Positions 18,361 to 27,800 of a stretch of 64,000 nt of DNA are shown in pieces. Made by a program: the position numbers and the translations under genes. This DNA is from a virus: positions 19,653-83,652 of IMG/VR virus record IMGVR_UViG_3300021085_000019. One strand, written 5' to 3'. The notes beneath the pieces are model-generated. The model saw only the letters and a program-made list of their open reading frames with translations, was not told the DNA's origin and ran no database searches. Positions within the stretch are counted from its first letter, which is position 1, and every line of letters begins with the position of its first letter.

Positions 18361-19621
18361 TCAAAAAATAGTTACCAGGGGATTAAAATACGCCTGGGAT
18401 ATGAATAATAAAAAGTCGTGGAAAGGTAAACCGACTACTAACTTATTAAGTAATCCTGATTTTAGTAATGGAACTACTGGCTGGACTCTAACTTCAAGGT
18501 CGTCATCGACACACAACGATACTATGGAAATTAGATACGAGCCTAATGGTACACCGTATCTTAACATGCATTTGGAAAGAACTTCCGGCAGCGGGAATAG
18601 TTGGTCTCACTTAAGACAAGGCTCTGTATTCTCCTCGACTGGAAATTATGCAACTTCAGGACAATTTAGAGTTAATGCGTATTCGGTATCTAGTGGGAGC
18701 ACATTGTCACAGTTTAGAGGGTCCGCCTTTTATAATGATTGGTGGTCAGCAAATAGACCTATTAGAAATATATCTGCAAGTGATATAGGTCAGGGATGGT
18801 TGGATTTAGAATTAAATAGAGATTACGTGTCCTCATATACTGATAGTAACGGAACAGTTTATAATTTAGATGGGTGTTTTGAATTTTATACTGGAAGTAT
18901 GCCAGCCGTTGGAGATCTTATTGATATCGATATAAGATTAATTCAAATAGAGTCAGGCACTTTTGCCACGCCTTTTGTGAATGGCACTAGAACGAATACG
19001 AACTCATTACGCGATATGACTTCTAGTAATACTCTTACACTAAGCGCGCTTACATATAATTCTGACGGGACTTTTGAGTTTGATCAAAGCGCTTCAAATA
19101 GAATTACATCTGATAAACTTATGAGAACTCTTATGGATAGTGTAGACACTTATACGTATTCATGTGTTATAAAAAGAACAGCGTCTATGCCTGACGGTCA
19201 CGGGATTGCTTTAGGACTTCAAGGATATAACTGTGGTATTCTTTTAAAGAACGATGGTATTATTGCAAGTAATTGGTATAATAATGGGTCGGGGTATTCT
19301 GTTAAACAAAGCGGAACTGCAACTTTAGCAAATAACACTTGGGCCCATGCGACTATGACTTGGAATTGTAGAGAAAACATGAAGCTGTATATTAATGGCG
19401 AACTAACACATACTGTATCGGTTTCTGCTCAAACTGGTAGTAGCAATAATGAATGGTATGGAGTAACGTCTGCACACAGTAATCCAATAATGGCTGGCGG
19501 TGGTTCGAGTCATTGGGAAACAAATTCTGTAATAAAAGAAGCTCAGGTGTATGATAGAGAGTTAAGTGCAGAAGAAGTAAAACAAAATTTTATTGCGGTG
19601 AGAGGTAAATACGGTCTATGA
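18344..19621 (+). CDS. LamG/concanavalin-like lectin-fold virion protein, copy 1
   Basis: Protein of 425 residues. An N-terminal module with YAWDMNNKKSWKGKPTTNLL and a carbohydrate-binding-like beta sandwich is followed, from ~residue 215, by a LamG/concanavalin A-like domain. That domain shows the usual landmarks: TYSCVIKRT, NNTWAHATMTWNCRENMKLYINGEL, and the closing VYDRELSAEEVKQNFIAVRGKYG. LamG folds bind glycans. It is the first of three tandem paralogues; the start lies inside the end of the giant fibre gene and the stop overlaps the next start (ATGA). The lectin cluster probably decorates fibre tips or the baseplate. The glycan ligand cannot be predicted. Confidence 0.8.
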   Translation: MTTSTNQKIVTRGLKYAWDMNNKKSWKGKPTTNLLSNPDFSNGTTGWTLTSRSSSTHNDTMEIRYEPNGTPYLNMHLERTSGSGNSWSHLRQGSVFSSTGNYATSGQFRVNAYSVSSGSTLSQFRGSAFYNDWWSANRPIRNISASDIGQGWLDLELNRDYVSSYTDSNGTVYNLDGCFEFYTGSMPAVGDLIDIDIRLIQIESGTFATPFVNGTRTNTNSLRDMTSSNTLTLSALTYNSDGTFEFDQSASNRITSDKLMRTLMDSVDTYTYSCVIKRTASMPDGHGIALGLQGYNCGILLKNDGIIASNWYNNGSGYSVKQSGTATLANNTWAHATMTWNCRENMKLYINGELTHTVSVSAQTGSSNNEWYGVTSAHSNPIMAGGGSSHWETNSVIKEAQVYDRELSAEEVKQNFIAVRGKYGL

Positions 19622-20754
19622 TTTCTCATAACAGCAAAATTACTCTTGATGGTTTAGAACTATATTGTGACGCAACAAATCCTAAAAGTTTTGAAGGTGA
19701 GGCTACTACAAATCTATCAAATACTTCGGCCGGAGTAAAGGATTGGACTATCGGCAATCTTGTGGCAAGTGTTTCTTTATCTACGGTTACAACTAATAGC
19801 GTATATAGGATTACTAGTGGGTCTACGGCTGGGGCTTTTAGATTTTATTTTAATGTTAGTAATTTAACGGACGGTGAAACGTATACTATGAGTTTTAGAA
19901 ATAAAATTATCAGTTCAACTGGTGGAGTAACTCCTAATTTTACTCCTACAGATTGGAACGATCAATCTATAACAAAGACACAAACGTTAAATAACGATCA
20001 TTGGTATCATACCGCAACTGGTTCAAGAAGTACATATACAAATACGTATAGATTTATGGATTTTTATATTACTGCAAATACAGTAGTTGAGATATACGAC
20101 GTTCAATTAGAAGAAAAAGATCATGCTACGCCGTACGTGGCGTATCAGAGAAATACATGGAAGGACTTGACTAAAAACGGTTATGATTTAAATTTTGTCA
20201 GTGGAACTCCGGAGTATTCATCTACTAATAACGCGGTGTCCTTTAGAAGCGCTGATACAGAATATAGTACGGCAACTATTGACAAAGGAATACTAAAAGC
20301 TACTAACGAACTTGGAGAGTGGTCGTTAGAATGTCTATTTAAACAAATAAGTGATTCTAATGCCAATGAAGCCGTAATTATAGGAAGAAGCGGACATCAC
20401 GGCGGAATATTAGTTCAGACAAATCATATACGCCATCAAATAAGAACTGTTGATGGTAGTACAGGACAGTTATCTGAATCGGCTGGAAACATGACAAATG
20501 GAAATTGGTATCATAGCGTTATGACATATGAAAATGGTTTAGTAAATTCGTATTTAAATGGCGTATTAGTTTCTTCCGATCAGTTCGACAAAAATACTTA
20601 TAATATACGCGCGTACGATAACACCTTATATGTTGGAGGTATTAGTGGTAGATATCCTAATATTGATTTATCGCTAGTTAGGGCTTACTCTAAAGCTTTA
20701 AATAGCTCTGAAGTTCTTACTAATTATCACGCGACAAAGGGAAGAATGATATGA
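19618..20754 (+). CDS. LamG/concanavalin-like lectin-fold virion protein, copy 2
   Basis: Protein of 378 residues with the same two-part plan as its neighbours. The N-terminal module contains LDGLELYCDATNPKSFEGE and TTNL, then a jelly-roll segment ending VEIYDVQLEEKDHATPYV. From ~residue 185 a LamG-like domain follows, with EWSLECLFKQ, NGNWYHSVMTYENGLVNSYL and the closing LSLVRAYSKALNSSEVLTNYHATKGR. Its start overlaps the upstream stop by 4 nt and its stop overlaps the downstream start by 4 nt, so the three proteins should be made in fixed ratio. Sequence identity to the neighbours is low outside the landmark motifs, which indicates rapid divergence. It is a structural glycan-binding candidate. 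Confidence 0.78.
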   Translation: MISHNSKITLDGLELYCDATNPKSFEGEATTNLSNTSAGVKDWTIGNLVASVSLSTVTTNSVYRITSGSTAGAFRFYFNVSNLTDGETYTMSFRNKIISSTGGVTPNFTPTDWNDQSITKTQTLNNDHWYHTATGSRSTYTNTYRFMDFYITANTVVEIYDVQLEEKDHATPYVAYQRNTWKDLTKNGYDLNFVSGTPEYSSTNNAVSFRSADTEYSTATIDKGILKATNELGEWSLECLFKQISDSNANEAVIIGRSGHHGGILVQTNHIRHQIRTVDGSTGQLSESAGNMTNGNWYHSVMTYENGLVNSYLNGVLVSSDQFDKNTYNIRAYDNTLYVGGISGRYPNIDLSLVRAYSKALNSSEVLTNYHATKGRMI

Positions 20755-22088
20755 GTTTATTAGTTGCCATTGATGCCTATAATCCGTCTAGCTGGAAGGG
20801 TAGACCTACTAACAATTATTTAGCTACTTCTACTTGGGGCCAGGCCAATAGTGTTGGAAGATCTGACAAAAAGCCTTTTGCCAGTAATAGCCACTCTGCT
20901 AGTGGTCAGTTGGCTTCTGATGCAAACTGGTATGTTGGTCCAATTATAAACATTCCAGAATTGCCTGTTGAAGATTGTAATATATTTTATGTGGAAGATA
21001 GTAATCCAGACAATTATTCTAGATGGAGCCCCCACGCTGGGTTTGACATTGACGAATTAGATACACTAGATGTTACTCACGTTTTAAGTTGTTATGTTTA
21101 TATACCTCCAGGAACAACGGTAGGTAATAGCACATTTTCTACGGTCACGCAAAATAGCACAGGTGCGGATTGGCATACACAAAATTCAACCGCTTCTTCG
21201 GCAGTATATAATAGCCAATATAATTATTGGAATTTTACCGCAGATATAAATCAAACTGAGGTACTGGCAAACACTAGCACTCGTGGTTCATGGCAACGAA
21301 TACACGTTCCTTTTGTTCCTAAAAGCACTATTAGAGATCAGGAAAGTGATAGTCCTAGGATAGATAAACTAGGCGGATATTTAAGGCCTAATTTAGTAGG
21401 ACAGTCTAACTATAATTATCTGTACATTGCAGCCAGTCAGCTAGAAGAAGGTAGCTTGCCTAGTCCGTACATTAGAGGCGAAAGATCTAATACAGAATCT
21501 ATATTAGATTTGTCTTCTTATAAGCGAACGGTTACTGCTACATCATTAACATATGGATCCAATGGCAAATGGGAATTCACGAATACGTCAAACGATAAAA
21601 TAACAATAGATAATAACAACGATCTACATCCAGATGGAGACTTTTCAGTTGAGTGGTGGTTTTATTGCGATTCTTCTCAAAATAATCCATATCCAAGAGT
21701 TTTTGATAAAACCAATCCGTTATGCCATATAGGACAGACGTTTCCTACTTATGTAGCATTTAATAAAACAATTGCCGGAAGCACGTTAAGACAAACAACT
21801 GCTTCAAGTCCTATTAATCACAGCACTTGGTACCATATAGCATTTACATATAATGGTAGATACGCAAAAATATATATTGATGGAGTATTAGTCGTAGATA
21901 AAGACTGGACCACTGTAGAATATTTAAGCTCAGGTGGAATTGGGACTGATATGACTATTGGTGGAAACAGCGGAACAAGCAGAAGTTTTAATGGTAAGAT
22001 AGAGATGTTTAAATTCTATAAGGATGAGATATTATCAGCCGCTGAAGTAAAACAAAGTTATTTAAGAGGAAGAGGGAGATACCTATAA
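20751..22088 (+). CDS. LamG/concanavalin-like lectin-fold virion protein, copy 3
   Basis: Protein of 445 residues, the third tandem copy. The N-terminal signature LLVAIDAYNPSSWKGRPTNNYL parallels the other two. A central jelly-roll-like segment ends YNYLYIAASQLEEGSLPSPYI. The C-terminal LamG-like domain starts near residue 275, with NDLHPDGDFSVEWWFYCDSS, INHSTWYHIAFTYNGRYAKI and YIDGVLVVDKDW, and closes with LSAAEVKQSYLRGRGRY. This copy is the closest match to the standard LamG pattern (SVEWWF..., W.HIA.TY.G..A.IYIDG). It ends just before a late box, so it closes the fibre-lectin transcription unit. Confidence 0.8.
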   Translation: MSLLVAIDAYNPSSWKGRPTNNYLATSTWGQANSVGRSDKKPFASNSHSASGQLASDANWYVGPIINIPELPVEDCNIFYVEDSNPDNYSRWSPHAGFDIDELDTLDVTHVLSCYVYIPPGTTVGNSTFSTVTQNSTGADWHTQNSTASSAVYNSQYNYWNFTADINQTEVLANTSTRGSWQRIHVPFVPKSTIRDQESDSPRIDKLGGYLRPNLVGQSNYNYLYIAASQLEEGSLPSPYIRGERSNTESILDLSSYKRTVTATSLTYGSNGKWEFTNTSNDKITIDNNNDLHPDGDFSVEWWFYCDSSQNNPYPRVFDKTNPLCHIGQTFPTYVAFNKTIAGSTLRQTTASSPINHSTWYHIAFTYNGRYAKIYIDGVLVVDKDWTTVEYLSSGGIGTDMTIGGNSGTSRSFNGKIEMFKFYKDEILSAAEVKQSYLRGRGRYL

Positions 22089-22090
22089 GG

Positions 22091-22098
22091 TATAAATA
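22091..22098 (+). promoter_or_regulatory. Late promoter box TATAAATA placed 5 bp before an ATG
   Basis: Exact late box directly after the third lectin gene. The ATG at 22104 is five bases after the box, where T4 late transcripts start, so the mRNA would begin at the start codon. The box also serves the G8/beta-helix gene at 22288. Confidence 0.7.
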
Positions 22099-22103
22099 GA
22101 AGC

Positions 22104-22298
22104 ATGCAAGCTAATTTTAAGTATAATAAATCAACTGGAGAACTTACAATCGTAGATAAAGATGGTGAGGAAATGTCAGTACACGCAGAAATTACATCTG
22201 ATACACCGACTAGAGTATTGTTTTATGTGCAATGCGACGTCGAAGATGATTTTAGTTTATATCCATATTTAGAACCAGGAGTTGACGATGGCGACTAG
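22104..22298 (+). CDS. Small hypothetical protein (64 aa), probably leaderless mRNA
   Basis: Acidic protein of 64 residues beginning MQANFKYNKSTGELTIVDKDGEEMSVHAEI and ending DDFSLYPYLEPGVDDGD. The opening looks like a short beta meander. No close Shine-Dalgarno sequence precedes the ATG; a late box ends five bases before it. The 3' end carries the ribosome binding site (AGGAG) and the start of the next gene, which it overlaps by 11 nt. It probably travels with the G8/beta-helix protein as a virion component or assembly helper. No family was recognised. Confidence 0.6.
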   Translation: MQANFKYNKSTGELTIVDKDGEEMSVHAEITSDTPTRVLFYVQCDVEDDFSLYPYLEPGVDDGD

Positions 22299-24840
22299 AA
22301 CATCATCCCAGTCAGGAAATTTTAATTCTACCTCAACTTGGGGAGGCTCTGCAGTTCCCGTAGATGGAGATCAATTTGTGGTTTCTGCCGGTCATATAGT
22401 AACCGTTAGCGATGATCGCAGAACTACTAACGGTTATCATGATTCTACGTGTTATGGAAAGCTTCATATTACTGGTTCTGGCAAAATACGAATGAACGGC
22501 AATTTTACAGTTGATCACGTAAATGGTACCGGCGGAACAAATGCTAATGATATAAATTATTATTTTATAGAAAACAACGCAAATACCGGGCCGTATTTTT
22601 TAATGGACAACGGTGCTATTTTTGAAATAAAAGGTAACGATGCAGACCAACATTCGATTAGAATGAAAGGTCGATACGTAATGACATTTGAAGTTAATGG
22701 TAATAATCCTAATCAAGAAACTACGTTAAATGGCGCAAAGACTATAGGATCTACGGCGCTGACGTTTACTTCAGCATCTGGCTTTGCCGCAGGTGATTGG
22801 ATTCAAGTTTATAGAACTCTTGAAAATACAAATCAATACTGGAATCACGGAAAAATGGATGAAGGGTTTATTGTGCATGATGTGAGCGGTAACGCCGTTT
22901 ATTTTAGACAATTTGTTTCTCCTACTGCGGTTATTGAAAAAGTTAATGGAACTAAGGTACGAGTCGATGATGCATCGGCGTTTAGAGTTGGACAAAAGGT
23001 TATTTTTGGAACTGGATCAAACAGAAATATTAAGACTATTACAGATATAGGGCTTGGCGGTAATCGTATAACATTTAATAACGCTGTTGCTGGTAGTGTA
23101 GTAGGAGAAACTATGTACCAAACTGGAACAGAAAAATATCATTATGATGATGATGCTGTTCAAAAAGTTGCAACACCGTTAACTGCAGACTCTAATGCAG
23201 GAACTAATCAGATTACAGTAGCTTCTACTGCCGGTATGGCAGTAGGCAAAAGAATATTAATTGACGCAAACAATCCTTCAGATACTAACTGGGATTATGA
23301 AGCTAGATATACTATTTCTGCGATAAGTGGCAATACAATTACGTTAACAACAAATTTAGCAAATGACCGTAAAGCAAGAACAACTTCAAATCCTGGCGGC
23401 TGGGTGCTTATCTACGATAGAGATACACAAATTAGGGCTGCTACTATTCAAGAAGACGGCGGGGCTAGTACATCAGAGGATAGACCGTTTATTTACATCG
23501 AAGGAACTACAAGCAGCAACGCATATAAAAGACGATTTAGGTTGCGGAATTGTTTGTTTGAAGGTATAGGATCTAATAGTAAAAATAGTACTTGGTATAG
23601 AGGAGTAATGTGTCGTGGTTACTTTAGTTATGACAATGCTTCTCATGGTCAATATGCTTCTGGAATTGAAGGTAATGTGTATACGCCAAACAATAGTGGC
23701 AATAATTCTTCATTTGCTGTAAGAGATTTTCACCAAGGGTATATTAAGCGTAATGTCTATTACAACGGTCATCAAAACATGTGGAGATATTCTAGTGGTA
23801 ATAACATGCAGATTATGGGAAATTACTCAACTAGGTCTTCATATTCATCTTTTCATTTTGATGGTTTTTACGAGCCTTATACCGAATTTGCATATAACTA
23901 TGGTTCTAGGTCAGACGATTATGGTGTATTAGTACATCATCAGCGTGCAGCATCATCTTTAATACGACATAATTACTTGTTGTTTCATGAGCAACGGCCT
24001 TGGTATGAATATTATACTGCTGGCAATGTAGTTCGCGATAGAAATTACTTTGACTTTTATAGATCTTGGCCTATTTTAGGAACTGGCGGAAATGTAAATT
24101 GGCTAAACTCTTATTTTGGAAATCAATGGGATGCTACTGGCGGAGCAACAACTCCGGTAAACGGAGTACAAATACAGGGTAATGGCAACCAGTCTCCGGA
24201 TAGATCATATAAAAACGAAATTATGACTTCAATTAATCATAATTTTAAAATAAACGATACTGCGCAATGGACATATCGAAGATGGAGAACTTGGGACAAT
24301 GATGAAAACGCATGGAAAAATTATGTAGATACTAATTCCAGCAACGAAGGTGGTTTTGCAGAATCAGTGTATGTTCCAGCTGGCGCTACAGTTTATATTG
24401 CTGGAGAATTAAAATTAAGTAGTGGATTTAGTGGGACAATGCCGTATATAGTAGGTAGGTGTGTAAACAGCTACCTACAAGGAAGATTCTACGATGGATC
24501 TGCTACAAGTGGACAGCAATCAGGAGTATCTCCAGATTCTTACTGGGGTGGCTTCTTTGAACAAAATCAATTTACAACAGCGGCCGCTTCTGGTTATGAA
24601 AGAAAGACTGTTACAATTGATCCTGTAAATTATGATTATTATATTACAGCTTATATAAGATCTACATCAACAAACCAAGGTGATGGAGATGAACATTGGT
24701 TTGAAAAACCAATTGAAATTTATATGGATAAAGGAAGCGGCGTAAAAGAACGAAAATTTATGACACATCAACAATCTAGAAGAGGATTTAACAACTCGAC
24801 CACTCGAAGAGTAAAGCGTATTGGCGGTAGATTAAAATGA
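22288..24840 (+). CDS. G8-domain and right-handed beta-helix adhesin/depolymerase candidate (850 aa)
   Basis: The start is ATG, six bases after AGGAG; a TTG six bases further upstream lies too close to that site. Residues ~1-110 resemble a G8 domain, with SGNFNSTSTWGGSAVPVDGD and then a DG...V...H.VTV strand pattern up to GKLHITGSGKIRMNG. From ~residue 135 two or three small beta domains follow that repeat the phrase 'tLt.aSgfaaGDwIqVyrt' (STALTFTSASGFAAGDWIQV; TVASTAGMAVGKRILIDA). From ~370 to 660 the sequence has beta-helix character, rich in N and with turns such as IEGNVYTPNN, IKRNVYYNGHQ, MGNYSTRSS and FAYNYGSRSDD, as in polysaccharide-active proteins. The C-terminal ~150 residues form a separate beta domain. 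Binding or cleaving host surface polysaccharide is an inference. Confidence 0.72.
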   Translation: MATRTSSQSGNFNSTSTWGGSAVPVDGDQFVVSAGHIVTVSDDRRTTNGYHDSTCYGKLHITGSGKIRMNGNFTVDHVNGTGGTNANDINYYFIENNANTGPYFLMDNGAIFEIKGNDADQHSIRMKGRYVMTFEVNGNNPNQETTLNGAKTIGSTALTFTSASGFAAGDWIQVYRTLENTNQYWNHGKMDEGFIVHDVSGNAVYFRQFVSPTAVIEKVNGTKVRVDDASAFRVGQKVIFGTGSNRNIKTITDIGLGGNRITFNNAVAGSVVGETMYQTGTEKYHYDDDAVQKVATPLTADSNAGTNQITVASTAGMAVGKRILIDANNPSDTNWDYEARYTISAISGNTITLTTNLANDRKARTTSNPGGWVLIYDRDTQIRAATIQEDGGASTSEDRPFIYIEGTTSSNAYKRRFRLRNCLFEGIGSNSKNSTWYRGVMCRGYFSYDNASHGQYASGIEGNVYTPNNSGNNSSFAVRDFHQGYIKRNVYYNGHQNMWRYSSGNNMQIMGNYSTRSSYSSFHFDGFYEPYTEFAYNYGSRSDDYGVLVHHQRAASSLIRHNYLLFHEQRPWYEYYTAGNVVRDRNYFDFYRSWPILGTGGNVNWLNSYFGNQWDATGGATTPVNGVQIQGNGNQSPDRSYKNEIMTSINHNFKINDTAQWTYRRWRTWDNDENAWKNYVDTNSSNEGGFAESVYVPAGATVYIAGELKLSSGFSGTMPYIVGRCVNSYLQGRFYDGSATSGQQSGVSPDSYWGGFFEQNQFTTAAASGYERKTVTIDPVNYDYYITAYIRSTSTNQGDGDEHWFEKPIEIYMDKGSGVKERKFMTHQQSRRGFNNSTTRRVKRIGGRLK

Positions 24841-24841
24841 G

Positions 24842-24849
24842 TATAAATA
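24842..24849 (+). promoter_or_regulatory. Late promoter box TATAAATA
   Basis: Exact late box overlapping the stop codon of the upstream gene (TGAGTATAAATA), 25 bp before the ATG at 24875, which has its own GGAGG ribosome binding site. Confidence 0.75.
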
Positions 24850-24874
24850 AGAGTATAATTGGAGGAAATGACTA

Positions 24875-27800
24875 ATGTCAGATGATTTACTGATAACCCC
24901 GGGATCGAGAAAGCAAGAGTTTAAAGATTCTTCTGGGAACGTCGACGCAAAAATTGAAACGGATTCCAGTGGCAATCTTAAGATTACTAATGCTGGTGGT
25001 GATATCGAAATTGGAGATACTTCTTCTGATGTATATATTGGTGACGGTACTAACAGCGTCGATATTGTTTTTGAACAAGATGGTAGCATTCGTGGTACAT
25101 CCGGAGTAACGCTTACATTAGGCGCAAGCGGAAGTAATGTGTCATTAGCGTCAGATCTTTCTTTAGGAGGCAATGATTTAACTAATGTAGGTGATCTTAC
25201 GATTACTGGAAATTTAAATATTACTGGCGATATCAATAGCACATCTGTTACTAACTTAGACGTTACTGATAAAACAATTACAGTTGGTATTGGCCAAAAT
25301 GAAGCTTCTTCCGGTGGTTCTGGATTAATTGTTGATGGTTCAGGCGCCCAAATGCTTTGGGACGAAACCGATAACAGGTTTGAATTTAATAAGAATGTGT
25401 ACACAACGGGACAATGGCAAGGAAACGGTTCAGGCCTAAATACTTTAAATGCTTCTAATATTTCAAGTGGCACTATTGCAGATGCTCGATTATCGTCAAA
25501 AGTATTTTTAGCAAATAATAGTGGAACTATTTCCGGAGGTAATTCGCAGGACTTTAATGATAAAACTGCTAATGGTATTCATTATATTTCAAATTGGCCT
25601 AATGGCACAGGAACAGCTAACGGGCCTGCGCACGAGGGTAATGCATATGGTTGGGGTATGCTTCGTGTAACTCAATTTATAGACAATGATAATTATGTAG
25701 TGCAAGAATATATACCACACAATGATGATGGTGCTTTTATTCGTGTAAAATGGAATGGCACATGGGGTCCCTGGAGACAAAGCTGGACAAGTAGAAGCGA
25801 TGGTGCAAGCTCAGGCCTTGATGCGGATAAGTTAGATGGCCAACAAGGTTCTTATTATGCAGCTGCCTCTAGTATTCCTTCTGTAGGCAATGGCACTCTT
25901 ACTATTTCTACGTCAGGAATTGTTTCTGGCGGAGGGACTTTTACAGCAAACCAAAGTGGTAATACTTCTATTACAATATCTGCATCAGAATCTGATACTT
26001 TGGATTCTGTAACTGATAGGGGAAACACTACACCAAACCAAATTGGTGTTGGCGGAGCATCTATACATACAACGGGCGGAACTCACGGACTTATAACAAA
26101 TTCATTCTCAATACATTCAAGTGGAAGTGACTTAATGTATATGAGACCTTCTGCATTGAGATCGGATAACGGATTTTTTCAATGGCAAACATATAATGGT
26201 AATAATGATGGTGATATTGAACTACAGCCTTATGGTGGTTCTGTAACAATATCAACTGGAAGTTCTGCAACTTCTTCAGATAGAGGTCTTAGATTTCAAA
26301 CAGGTTCAGGAAGTTACTCAGACGGCCGTTGGCAACATAGATTTAGAAAGCAAGATAAAGGTGGAGGAATACCACTTTATATTGATGTTTCAACTTCTAC
26401 CGCAAACTCATTTAGTGAACTAGCTAGATTTGGTACGTACACTGGTAACAGCTATGAGTTTGAGGTTACAGGTGATATAAACGCAACTGGTGCTGTATAT
26501 TCTAATGGTAACCAGGTACTTACATCACACCAATCTTTATCGGCGTATGCTCCAATAGCCAGCCCAACATTTACTGGCGACTTAAATATGCCAAACAAAT
26601 TAAGGCATGACGGTGATACAAATACATACATACAGTTCCATGCAGCAGACCAATTTAGAGTTGTGGCCGGTGGTAATGAGGTAACAGAATGGCGTTCAGA
26701 TAGAATGCAGATGAATGGAGTAAAGCCAATCACGTGGACCAGTTGGGATAGCTTTAGTGAAACTGCTCTAAGTGGGTTCGGATATTCAGCACTTAACGCT
26801 CCAATACATTTGCCGGCGTTCAACGTACAAACTACAAACAAATATTTACCTTTCCTACAGGGTTCTGCTCAACATGGTTCAGGTTATAGAACAAGTTATG
26901 TGTTTGGAGCCTATAAGAGGGCTGTACTTGATAACGGAACAACTCAGGCTAGCTGGGGAGATGGCCATACCGGCTTCTTTATGGCTATGGGTGAGAATGA
27001 TAGTAACCCTACTGAAGAATTTAGATTTTCTTGGGATGGAAAAATATGGCATAGCGGAAGCGGAAATGGTAGTACTTATATTGATTATGGTGATGCAAAC
27101 GTATTAAAGTTTGTCGCGAATAGCACACAAAGAATGGAAATTACTGCTGGAGGAACTACTTTTAATGATAATGTGAACATTGGAGATAATCAATTAGAAA
27201 ATATTGGTGATGCTTACTTTAATGAATATCTGTATCATACTGATGATACAGACACTTATATTAGATTTGAAGCAAACTCAATGAAATTTAGAACAGGCGG
27301 TGGCGATAGATTACAAGTTACGAATGATACGGTAACCGTAAATGCAAACCTAGACTTAAAAGCAGAAGATGGTACAGGTACAAACTCTATTCACTTACCA
27401 AGAGGCGGGCAAATTACATTCTATGGAGATGGTAGCGCTCATCATAGTATAGCATCTACAAGCAGTTCCAATAGCGTTACGGATGACATGAGAATTTCAT
27501 CTTATGGAGCTGTATACGTTGACTTAGATTCAAACAATAATAATACTTCTACTGCAAATTTTGTTATTGCAAGACATAACACTGCAGCGGCCCTATTTGA
27601 AGTGGATGGAGAGACAGGAGCAGGAAAGGGTATGCATTCATATCCAAATGCTGGAGCTGATGGTGTATCTCTTATGTCATACGCTCAGGGAACTGTACCG
27701 ATCAATCAAGGCGTTGTACAGATCAGGTCAGTTGGTAAAACTGGTTGGGCCAATGGCGACGAGATGGGTAGTATCGATTGGTATAACAGCGATGGTTCAG

